Part shown: piece by piece, positions 46,577 to 57,078 of the stretch
Layout of the letters: every line of letters starts with the position of its first letter
Numbering within the stretch: position 1 is the first letter of the stretch
NCBI GenBank assembly: GCA_021464415.1
Contig: CM038471.1
Span: forward strand, 75,994,414-76,058,413
DNA length: 64,000 nt
Reading direction: 5' to 3'
Source: Lonicera japonica
Taxonomy: Eukaryota > Streptophyta > Magnoliopsida > Dipsacales > Caprifoliaceae
The notes under the pieces: model-generated
The model's database searches: none
What the model was told of the DNA's origin: nothing
The model's input: only the letters and a program-made list of their open reading frames with translations
Made by a program: the position numbers and the translations under genes

Positions 46577-49500
46577 ATGGGGGGTGTAATTCGGTGCTAT
46601 TCTGCACGGCCATCGCCATTACTACCTGCACCACGTTTGGTAAGGGCCTCCAAAATTCTCAAATACCGCTAAACTTTCCCTCGTCCTATAAACTATTTGA
46701 TTGAACTTTCAATAATAATTCACTGTTTTCAATTCAATTGAAGAGATTCCATGGTTTCCGATGCTGCGTCAATGCACCCAATAACAACAACAAGAAGAAG
46801 AAAGGAAACCCAACCTCAACACCACAGCTATTGAAGTTTGCTGTTAATGGTGTTACTGAGCTCCTTAGGTTCTTCTCTTTCTCCACCACAGACAGGTACA
46901 CCTCTTTATCTATTCTATAGATAAAAGCGATATTACAAATAATAATGCTTACGCAAGGACTTGAATCAATAACCTTAAACCTAAATAAAAAATTCTTATT
47001 ACCGCTCGACTAAACACCATTTGATTTTGATGCGCTTATTTTTTATTTATTTTTTTTTTGTTTTAAAAATCTATACTATTATTTGGTATCATATTATACC
47101 CACGTGGAGTGTACTCCGAGACTAATATATATATAAACTGCGCAAATATTTGTCCAGATTGATTTAAAGACTAGGCGAGGGCCAGTCCTACGGGGTTGAT
47201 CTCGTGGTTCAATAAGGCTTTGTTTGTTTGATAGTAACATGGAAAATGAAAATAAAAACAACTAATTTGGGTGAGAAGATGAAAATAAGTTGAGTCATAT
47301 AGTGATCCTCTCTATCTCATACTCATTTTTGTGAGTATATGTCCTCCATCCTCTTTTAATATTTTGTGGAAAAATTTTCTCCACCATCACCCAAAGAAAA
47401 GCAAAAACTAAGAGTTAATCTCACCACATCTCTCAACTTATTTTCCATCTTCTCACCTAAATTAGTTATTTTTATTTTCATTTTCCATGTTACTATCAAA
47501 CGGAGCCTAAGTTTTTTAAAGGCAATTTATTTAGCGGAAATCCTGTGTTTGAATACCTCTAGATTGTTCAAAAAACAAAAAATAAAATAAAAAATACACT
47601 AGGCGAGGGCTTTTATAATCCTTTTAAAAAGGGTTTTTTGCTTGACCATATTCAAAAAAGGTCCTAGCTCAGGGACATGATTCTAAGATATAAGCAATTT
47701 ATCAAATCTCAAATAAAACTCGGTTAGGTTATAAATTAGTTAATTACAAGGGTGAAAGCCAAACTGAACTCTTATTTTTGGACAGAGAGTACTAAACTAG
47801 AATGGGAAAGTTCAACTTACACCCATGCAAGAATAGTATGAAGTTTTACATGGAAAAACTTCGAAAAGGAGTATAGAGCAAGGAAAGAAGACGGGATTGT
47901 TTACGCTATACTTTGAAAAGGCTAAAGATCACGTTGACTGAGAATTCCTAGACCATGTATGGGGAAAGGGGTTCACAGAAAGATGGAGAGCTGGATTAGG
48001 GGGTGTCTTTCTTCCTCTAATTTTTCGGTTATTTTTCATTGTAGACCAAGGAGCATTTTTAATCATCTAGGAATTAGGCAAGAGAATATTGTAATGGAGA
48101 AAGCAAGAGATAGCAAAATCATAGAGGGATTTGAGTTGGGAGGGATAAAATTAGTTTATCTCATTTACAATGGACCGATGTTACCATCTTCTTTGATTCC
48201 AATAACGAGGAAAGATTCAAAAATCTAATTGGAATTTTGAATTTTTTTGGGTAGTCTCAGGCCTCAAAATTTACATATCCAAAAGTGCTTTACCTGGCAA
48301 CTCAGAATAAATGTGGAAGAGGAGAGGATGGTATCATGGGCAAACAAGGTTGGGTGTGACGAGGGTTCCTAGCCCTTTGTTTTACTTGGGGAATCGCGTT
48401 CAAGGATAAGCCTTGCCTTATTCTTTTTTGGTATACAGTAATTGAAAAGTGACAGAAACAATTGTAGGGTTGGATGATTGGGTGTCTTTCAAGTGGGGGT
48501 AGATAAACATTGATTCAATTGATGTTAAAAAGCATTCCGTTTTACTCTCTTTCCAAAATTCCTTCTCTTGTGGCAGAAATAATTTAATAGATGACGAGAA
48601 CCTTTTTGCGGAAGGTAAGGGTGAACGCTTAATAATTGGGACTTCATAACTATAAGTAAACAAAGAGGGGGCTTGGTATTGGTAATCTTGTCAAGAAAAA
48701 TCAGGCTCTCTTGGGAAAATGGCTTTGGGCATTTCCACTTTTACAAAATTCTCTATGGTGTTCAATATTCAAAAGTAAATATGGTTTCCGCTATGATGGA
48801 TGGGGTTCCAAAGTGGTTGTTACTTGTTAGAGAATCTTTCCGTAACCCTTGGGAGTATTTCTAATGGACTCGAACATTTTCTTACACTAATTCGGCTCAA
48901 GGTTGTAAGGAGAAATAAAACACGCTTTTGGGAAGATGCTTGAATTGGTGATCAACCTTTAGGACCCCTATTACCTCATATCTATGGAGTTTCTTGTAAC
49001 ATCAGTTGTTCAATCTCTTCCCTAATTTCTTGGAATTTGATCAACTCATTCTCTGGGCATCTCTCCTTTATTAGAGATCTCAATGATAGGGAGTTGGGAT
49101 GAATTTAAGAGTCTTTTGGCCATTGTTGAAAATGCACCAGTAAGCATGGATATGACACAGATACACTTACACGGATTTTTCGGAAAAAAGTAGGATACGG
49201 ATACGTTTGGGGATTCATTAAATATATATGTGTGTGTTTAATGGTACATAAAAGTAACTACTACTACTACTACTATTGTTGTTGTTGTTGTTGATTTTTG
49301 TAGGTAGCTGTAGTGCAACTAGCTGTTTCACACACACACACACACAAAAAGGAAAAAAAGAACTTTGTGAGAAATAGTTTTATATTTGGGACACTTTCTG
49401 TCTTTTATTTCGTTTTATGATCCCACGATATTATTTCCTTCCCCTTTAGTATAAAACTTCTGTAATGCCTAGTTATAAAAGTTCTATAACTTCTTATGTT

Positions 49501-52500
49501 GGCCTCCCATTGACCTTTTAATTTCAAGCTTAAAATTAGAAATTAACCTCCAAACATAAATATCCTTAGTGTATCCCAAACAAGTCGGAATTCCTAAAGA
49601 TTAAAGAAAATATCCTTAGTGTATCCTAAACAAGTCGGAATTCCTAAAGATTAAAGAAAATATCCTTAGTGTATCCCAAACGAGTCAGAATTTCTAAAGA
49701 TTAAAGAAAAATCAGGATACTTCAAGATGTGTATCCGATACGTATCGGAAGTGTTAGGAACTATCTCTCCCAAAAGCTTAAGATGCTAGGAGAAGGAACC
49801 GTAATGAATATCATAACCGTAATGAATATCATGCTTAACACCCTTCCTCATGTGCAACCCCATACTCGTACGTGGAGAGCAGACGGGAACAAGATTACAC
49901 ATAATAGACAAATTTCGGATTAACAGATGGGGGATGGAGGTGCCAAGGCCTGAACCTTGGACCTCCCAGAAAACCAAGCTCTAATACCATGTTAGGAACC
50001 ATCTCTCTTAAAAGCTTAAACTGTTAGGAGAAGGAACCGTAATGAATATCATGCTTAACAAGAAGCATATCTATATCAGATATGGATTCGCTGCCCCCTG
50101 AGAAGTATCCGTGCTTCATAGTGCACCACTCTCTAAAGTTGATTTGGATGGGATAATTTGGGTTGGGGACAAATCGGGTTACTTGTCTTGTAATCTATTC
50201 TTGATTTGTTCATTGATTCTCCATGTAAAAGTGTCTGTGAATGATAACCAATGATTTGGAAATTGGCATTCCTCCGAAAGTGATAACCTTTTCATGGTTA
50301 GCCACACAGAATATATTAAATATGCTTGACTTCTTTCAAAGAAAGAGACTATACCTTTTGTCTTCTCCTTCTTGGTGCATTTCATGCAAGGAAGAAAGTA
50401 AACATAATCTCCAATTGCTTACATATTGTAAGTTTGGTTCGTATATTTGGGGAGAGTTTTGAGGGAGTTAGAGATTATTGGCTTCTCCAAGATCCTGGTA
50501 TAATTTTTATGCGTGGATTGATGCATAAGAGGTAACAAAAAGAGGATAAAACAATTATGGAGATGTATTATGGCAGTGTATGGAATATTTGGTTAGAACA
50601 CATTCCGGTTTCGGAATCCCAAGTGTGGAGTAAATTAGTAAATTTAAATATATAGATTCCTTCAAAATTATTTCGCAATTTGTCAATCTCGGATGTTGAA
50701 ATTTGAAATAGCCTTGCAGCAGCAGTTTGCCAGTAACATGTTCCTTTTGAGAGCTAATTGTAGGTTATAGGGGAAGAAGGGAGTAGTAGTAAGATTCCCC
50801 TTTTGGCTGTGTTTTTTATGCGGCTATTTATTTATTGTTATTTTTTTTCATTTTTTTTTATTCATCTCTGTTTTCATGTTTAGTTCTTTTTTTTTTCCCC
50901 AAAAAAAAGAGATCTATAAAACAAAGATACATACTATAATATTATGTAGTAAAAACTCAAGAAAAGCAATTGAAAAATGTTATGACATCTTACACGTGTT
51001 TGTATCTCATTGGTTCTTCAAATTTTACACAAGTTTAGAAATAAACCATTGGAGCAAGCTTTTTCTGGACCTCGTTTTTTGTGCGAAAATGACTTGACAC
51101 ATAGGATTTACACATCCATATAAACCTATGGAGATGCTCTGAGTTCTGTGATCTTAGAGGTTGTTTATGCATTTGGAAGTTTACATTTCCAAATCATTTC
51201 ACTTTTTTGAATCAAGAAAATACGTTGTATTTTCTGGAACTTCCCATTGCGTGTTTTGAAATGTCCAGCTTTCAGAATATAACTTTGGGTTTGAATGGCT
51301 TACACCGGAAATAATTGAATTACTTGGATTTGCTTTACATTGAAAGAAAATCTAGGGGAGAGAATTTGAGTTCCATGGAAATGTAAAAGTTGCAGTAAAA
51401 GCCTAAACAAACTCCTTGAAATTGCAATTAAACACCAGTAAGATGGAAAATACAGAATTTGGACATTTTCCGTAAAAGAACTGCAATCAAACAAACCCTT
51501 CTTTGTCATCTTTATTGACAGCATTTTGCAGATTGGAGAAAGCGAGTGACCTTGACATACAGGAAGATGAACTTTTGGTTTCTGGTATTGATGATGTTCT
51601 AACGATTCTGAAGTCAGATTATGCGGAAGCTTATTTTGTGACAGGTGCTTTCTTGTAGCTTTCTACAATTTCATCAAGAAGGTAAAACAACATTGTCATA
51701 GGCCTTCCCCTTGACTCAAACCGCATTGTATTCCATGCTGTTTAGAACTCCGAATAGTGCCACATTTGTACAGTTATGGATCCGTACATCTAGTTTATAA
51801 TGAGCAACTCGTGATACTCTAGAAAATGTAGTCGTCGAAACAAACAAAAAATAGTTTAGGAGGAGACCTGTTTTTTGTAGTTTTGTTTGAATGATGCGTA
51901 AATTCCGAAGGATTTAATGTTGAGCTTACAACCTTGCCGAGTCCTTCATACATAGGTTTGGGGAGGAGAAAAAGGTAAAAGTATTTTTATGAGAGAGTCG
52001 AGGTTTGTTCTTAACCTCATGTGTTTGCATAAAAGTTAAAATTTCAGGGACATACCGTAATACTTTTCCTGCTTCGTAAATCGAAATTTGAACTTGGAAT
52101 GTGCTTAATTGATCACATTGTTAATTTATGCAAACTGATTCTCTTACTTCAATTTGCTGAAGGAGTTTTCACTTCTGCAATTTATGCGGAAGATTGTATA
52201 TTTGAAGATCCAACTATTAAATTTCGTGGTAAGATGTGCATATTTTTTAAAAGTTACTGCATTTTGTCTTTTGTTACTTTTCCTTTTTGTGTACGAGATA
52301 CTGCTTCTCGATTTTTTATACTAGATTCTGACGTGTAGTACATGTAGGGGATATTTGGAAGAGTATGATTGTTTAGTTTCTCTAACCTTATACATGTGTC
52401 CTTATTCTACCAAAACTTATACTCCCTCTATCCCAAACCCATTGTCTCACTTCGACTTTGGTGCTTTTAAAGGAAACACTAATTTCAACATAATCAACGA

Positions 52501-55500
52501 TCAAGAGTACAACTTGTTCTCTATTGCAAGATTTGGCCCTTTGATTATGTCCCAAAAAGGAAAGTGAGATTATCAATTTGAGACATAGGGAGTAGTTAAA
52601 CTTTTCATATTTGAAAATGGAAAAGAAGCTGTACATTATTGGCATGTTCCAGCGGTCATATTTTGTGTCCTATGTTCATTGTTATTTCCTTTGTAATGGG
52701 ATACAGTGCTATTTTCTCTGATTGGGATTCTAGGCTTTTAAGTTACTAGAGAATAGAAGTTCACAAGAAAGGAAAAAGGGCCTTTTTTACTTTGCCCCCT
52801 GTTTTTAATTTGAAATTTGACTTTGGACTCTCAAAAGGTTCCATTAAAGACAGGGTAGCTCCAATGGATTATGTAAAAATAATTAGATGTTGCCACCATA
52901 TTTACGTGAACTTTTGAGATACCCCTCATGCAGGGGGTGAAGTCAAATGATTAAAAAAGGAAGATGTAAGTCTAATTTCACAATAAAAAGGCAAAGTGAA
53001 AAAGGAAAGTCGTAAAAGGATTATGATGATAGTGATTTTGGGTTAGCGCCTGGAATGGGCTTCAAACAAAACCCCAAAAGTTAGAATCAACATACATCTC
53101 TCTCTCTCTCTCTCTCTCACATGCCCACGCACGCATATATGTGCCATATGAAGGACAATATTGTTTGTTGCATTTTAGCTGTAACAGATATCTGATTAAT
53201 TTTCTTGTTTGGCCTTTTAGGTAAGGACTTGTATTCACGCAACTTGAAATTGCTTGTACCTTTCTTTGATCAACCATCAATCACATTACAAAAAATTGAG
53301 AAGGTATATTTACTGTTTGTGCAATTCATGGAAATTCAAACAGCTTGTACATGGAAAAAAGGCATGGAATTCCATTATAAGGTTGAACATCATGCTTTTA
53401 AGCCACCTTGTTTTCTAGATTGAATGTTTTGTATTCTGACCTTTCTCACAATTTTAAGGAAAACATAGCTGAAAATATTTGGCTGTTCTTTATTCTATGC
53501 TTACGTTAGAGTTCTACGGTTTTCCTTTCTTGGAATAAAACTGTTGACTTCCTGTGGCTGCCGTTTGTTTGACTGTAATGTATGTGGAGAGTGTTAGCAC
53601 ATCAAGTTTTCAATTTCAACTCTCAAGGGTATCTTTTTTCAATTATATATAATGCTATGAACAGTAAAATATACTGAACCTTGGAACATTCTTTGTTATT
53701 GCTAGACTTATAAGTTCTTTATGGGAGATTTCTGTCTATGCATAATAAAGTTTTTTTCGTTTGTCCATCTCTACTTCATCAGTCACACATACAACAAAGA
53801 ACTACTAGAGTAACACATATAATAAGGATATCAAGAAATAATATTAGAAGAAATGTTGTCAATCAAAATCACATAAAATGTTCCTAGTGGTTCCCGATAT
53901 TTTCGGAAAAAAAAAAGTCCTTTATATGGAGAAAGTAAAGAGCAAAAAGGAAAAAGAAGTGAACAAGTCCCTTTTTGGTTCAAAGCTAGGGAAAGCCTTA
54001 TAAGTTGGAGATACCGAACTAGGAGAGATATTGATCAAGAATTATCACTAGTTATTTGATTCAACCCAAATTCAATTCAGCTCTCTGAAGACTAATTATG
54101 TTAGCCGTTATTCTGTAAAGATTGCCTGTCCATCGGGGGAGCTTGATTCTCTAGGGGTGCATTGCGTACTCCTTCCATATATGGCTCCAACACTTAACGT
54201 TCTCATGGAGGTGGTAGATATTAACAGATATGGAATTAGTCTTCTTTTGAATATAGGTTTTTACTTGTCCATATATTACACTATAAGTGGTATTGCTGCT
54301 GCTGGGTGTGGGATATCAAGAATTTTTGAATGATGTTTTGAGGTACAAGGGTGTTGATACTATCAATGCTCCAGTTTCTCGTTTCCAATGTTATCACTGC
54401 CCTTACAAAGTTGCTCCTACTAGTTAGGCCTTTCTCAATGACTTCGATTATAATAATGCAACAATATAATCCACCGCTGAACCTAATGCTGGTGAAATTT
54501 AATTACGAAGCAAGCTAGGTGAAAAAAGTATTTTGAATAATTTGTCCTCCCTTGTCTGTGCCTTATATTGTGAACGTTCAAAATTCTAATATATAGGCTT
54601 TTCTTTAAAGTGGTTCATTTAGATGGGGACCTAAGGTATTTAGTCGATTTGGGTAAGGCCGTTTTGCCATTAGGAGTTTAGTAGGTTCATTTCTTTTTCT
54701 TTTATAATCTTCTTAGTGGGTTCCATTAATGTTATGGATGGTTGAGAAGGAACAATTTCAAACGTATGACCCTTTTGGGTGGGAAAAGAGAGATTGTCCC
54801 AAGGAAGTGATAGTTCCATCTTCATTGTATCCTTGTTGGAATTGATCTGCTGTATTTCCTTTTTTTTTTGCCTCATGTATGAGTACCAAGTATTAAATCT
54901 TACTCACAGAGAAATATGAGCTGTGAAATGATGCAGTGGTGGTTGTAATGCCCGATGGCTTGCTTCTTGTGCAGGGTAATGATTCTGGAGCAAATTTTGT
55001 ATTGGCTTCTTGGAGTCTGAGGTGCTTAATATGGTCGAATTTCGTGTTTTCCTTTCCAAGACGACGTAATTTAATCTATTTTTGTTTATTATACAGTGCG
55101 GAGAAAGAAGTCTTACCGGTTTTATCAACTGGTTATTCATACCAGATCCATTAAAAAGTTGTACATTCCGAGAATATACAACCCAACTGTGCATCAGGTA
55201 GGAGCAAACGGTTGATGAAACTGTTAAGTGTAGCATTGCTCATAGGGTTTTGATCCTATATTAAGTGGGGTGACTTTAGTAACAATATTCCAACAATTCT
55301 TGGGTGACATAAAACCGGGGACACGATTTGAGGACTCAATGACTTGTCACTCATTAGTTGGTAGCTGCAGACTGTGTATAAATTCTGCTCATAATGGATC
55401 CAATTCACTGGCCAATATATTGGCGACACAATCAGTACATCACTATGTCTATCCCCAAGGTGTATCCCCCATAGGGGTACCCGTAGTATCCCCCTCCCTG

Positions 55501-56591
55501 CTCCACCAACCCACCCGAGAGAGAGAGAGATTAGGGAATTGTGAGGCTCTGGTTTACAGCTGTGTTCTGATGGGATTAATGACAGACTGATAAAATTGAG
55601 AGTAGAGCCTGTTTGCCCAAGAGGCATTTGTTCATGTCATGTGTTAATCATATGTAACACCAATTTCTAGTGAGATTCTCAGGCAACACTTAACATAAGG
55701 GGGTTGAGTGTCAAAGTATGTAGTGCAAATGGCAAAGTAATTCACCAAAGTACAAAAGAAGTTGCTTTCAGGTTTCATCGTACAAAAAACAAAAAACAAC
55801 TCGTCTACTTGCAATTATAAAGGAATATATCCCAAATGTAACAAGTAACTTCACTGCCAGAGAAATTAACTATAAAATGATAGGAAACTACAAACTTCAC
55901 AAATAGGGACCACAATATAAGTTACAGTGATAAGTTTCTATTGAGGAAATATACAAATACATAGTCATACTTGCATTATAAAGTAAGGGGAAAAATCTCA
56001 AATAAACCTAATATCAAATGGCATTAACCTTTAGCTAGAAAATCTCGAAGCAGTTAACATGGGGAGGAGGGGGAGAGAGAGGCAATCTTCCTAAAATCCT
56101 TCAATGCAGTTAACTGTTACCTCGCCGGTATTTTATTTAAGCTAAGATTGATCCTTTCACTGAACTTGGGTAATCAATATTTCACTTCATACTACTCTAT
56201 ATTACTTGAAATTATTAACTGTTAACCTCTTACTTGGTTTGTGGGAATAGATGTTGATAAAAATGTCTTACGAAGTTCGGTTTTAACAACATTTTAGTTT
56301 GCTACTCATCAATTGGCAGGACGTACCTTAAACTTCCATGGAAGCCTCTCATTTCTATTGATGGAAGCACAATCTACGATTTAGATGACGATTTAAAAGT
56401 AAGAAAGACGAATATATCCTTCAATTTTGATGTTAAAAAATGAAAAATAAATAAACCCTACTTTTATGATCTGCGTTACATTTATGTATGGATGATTACT
56501 GCTGTTTATTCACCAGATTGTGAAGCACGCCGAGAGTTGGAGTATTTCCGCACTTGAAGCTGTTGGACAGATATTCACACCAAGTTCTTGA
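46577..56591 (+). CDS. DUF2358 (NTF2-like fold) protein, probably plastid, eight exons
   Basis: Exons 46577-46639, 46744-46895, 51532-51644, 52163-52228, 53221-53303, 54975-55021, 56320-56398 and 56517-56591 join in phase with GT-AG introns to give 225 residues. Residues 1 to about 45 are basic and Ser/Pro/Asn-rich, like a transit peptide. The DUF2358 domain follows: SGIDDVLTILKSDYAEAYFV, then YAEDCIFEDPTIKFRGKDLY, RNLKLLVPFFDQPS, LASWSLRTYLKLPW, PLISIDGSTIYDLDDDLK and KHAESWSISALEAVGQIF near the C-terminus. The biochemical role of this plant family is not known to me. Intron 2 (4.6 kb) is expanded by a SINE and a LINE nest; intron 5 has a (CT)n run and a MITE lies in intron 4. No coding disruption was seen. 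Confidence 0.85.
47183..47597 (+). mobile_element. tRNA-derived SINE, interrupted by a MITE
   Basis: A perfect 13-bp TSD, ACTAGGCGAGGGC, flanks it at 47170-47182 and 47598-47610. An A-box-like TGGTTCAATAAGG (about 47206) and a B-box-like GTTTGAATACC (about 47547) are present, and the 3' end is A-rich (CAAAAAACAAAAAATAAAA). Without the nested MITE at 47216-47507 it is about 120 bp, a usual SINE size. It lies in intron 2 of the DUF2358 gene. Confidence 0.72.
47216..47507. mobile_element. Tourist-like (PIF/Harbinger) MITE, 292 bp, in the SINE
   Basis: Long terminal inverted repeats of about 75 bp start GGCTTTGTTTG (left) and GGCTCCGTTTG (right, complement) and continue TGATAGTAACATGGAAAATG on both. 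The TSD is TAA at 47213-47215 and 47508-47510. The centre contains ATGTCCTCCAT. A second copy lies at 56778-57078. Confidence 0.9.
49561..49710. repeat. Exact-period 50-bp tandem repeat, three units
   Basis: Units start TATCCTTAGTGTATCC at 49561, 49611 and 49661. Units 1 and 2 differ by one base in the window I compared; unit 3 has a few substitutions. It lies inside the hAT-type element. Confidence 0.9.
49752..50060 (-). mobile_element. TRIM (terminal-repeat retrotransposon in miniature), minus strand, 309 bp
   Basis: Two LTRs (49752-49840 and 49990-50060) begin TGTTAGGAAC and end CTTAACA on the plus strand, so both have TG...CA ends. On the minus strand the LTR 49990-50060 is followed at once by TGGTATTAGAGC (49989-49978), nearly the initiator-tRNA-Met primer-binding site. 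The other LTR is preceded by a polypurine tract GAGGAAGGG (49849-49841). The TSD is GGAAG/AGAAG (4 of 5). One LTR has an internal AACCGTAATGAATATC duplication, which explains its extra length. Confidence 0.85.
51157..51415. mobile_element. Weak MITE candidate in intron 2
   Basis: GGTTGTTTATGC at the left and the complement of the right end, GGAGTTTGTTTAGGC, form inverted ends. Inner blocks (TTTACATTTCC) also pair. No matching TSD was found. Confidence 0.35.
52781..53005. mobile_element. MITE-like element in intron 4 of the DUF2358 gene, 225 bp
   Basis: Inverted termini CCTTTTTTACTTTGCC (left) and CCTTTTTCACTTTGCC (right, complement) match at 15 of 16 positions. An internal GAGATACCCCTCATGCAGGG block is shared with the repeat in ZDS intron 8. 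No coding sequence. The TSD is unclear. Confidence 0.65.
53096..53118. repeat. (CT)n microsatellite
   Basis: Alternating CT run in intron 4 of the DUF2358 gene, directly downstream of the MITE. Confidence 0.95.
53304..54974. other. Intron 5 of the DUF2358 gene, no extra gene
   Basis: Bases 53900-54480 have a less AT-rich, transposon-like look, but I cannot name a family. No splice-compatible conserved exon was found in it. Confidence 0.3.
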
Positions 56592-56777
56592 ATTTCAATG
56601 CGCAAATGATTTTGAATTTGAAAAATTTGGAAATGAATGGTTCCCATAGGTAACAATTTCATAATTTTGTGCAATCGTATGAAGCCAATATTTTTTACTA
56701 GTACATAAGTGACAAAATTAGCCATTTTTAGTTTAAGACTTGATTCTGGTTGATACATATAAAATATAGAGTTATTA

Positions 56778-57078
56778 CGGCTCTGTTTGACAACAACATA
56801 GAAAAGGTAGAAAAAAACACTTGATTAGGTAAGAAGTTGAAAAATAAGTTGAGGCCTGTAATGAGATGCTCGTCATTTCATGTTCATTTTATGAGTAGAT
56901 GTCCTCCATTTTTTATTTTTTGGAAAATTTTTCTTCCTCAGCTGCCAAAGAAAATTTCTCCATGAAAAAAGCCACAATGTAAGAAGATATTTCACCACAT
57001 GTGTCAATTTATTTTTCAACTTCTCATAAAAATCAATTGTTTTTATTTTTATTTTTTATGTTGCTATCAAACGAACTC
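56778..57078. mobile_element. Second copy of the Tourist-like MITE, about 301 bp
   Basis: It has the same layout as 47216-47507: a GGCTCTGTTTGACAACAACA left end, a right end whose complement starts GAGTTCGTTTGATAGCAACA, and the shared central ATGTCCTCCAT. Adjacent TTA (left) and TAA (right) differ by one base, consistent with an eroded TSD. It lies just downstream of the DUF2358 gene. Confidence 0.8.

Larger units (their letters stand above)
49141..50121. mobile_element. hAT-type element inserted in the LINE (same family as 9478-10134)
   Basis: The left end contains AAGCATGGATA, and the complement of the right end reads CTATGAAGCACGGATA, close to the 9478-10134 termini. The LINE sequence TGCACCA is duplicated on both sides (near 49134 and 50122), a likely 7- to 8-bp TSD. 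The left tip seems eroded. It contains a three-unit 50-bp tandem repeat and a TRIM. Confidence 0.65.
47870..50850 (+). pseudogene. L1-type LINE (RT and C-terminal zinc-binding region) pseudogene in intron 2
   Basis: In the plus direction, the RT block KAKDHVD-EFLDHV lies at about 47918-47960, followed by WIRGCLSSSNFSVIF (about 47990) and RPRSIFNHLGIRQEN. Diverged HLQ-TDVTIFF and SGLKIYISKS segments follow, then GGLGIGNLVKKNQALLGKWL (about 48668-48730). The zf-RVT-like IPPKVITFSWLATQNILNML lies at about 50270-50330, after a nested insertion. Stops and frameshifts inactivate it. It has the same orientation as the host gene. The 5' end is truncated and the 3' end is approximate. Confidence 0.8.
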
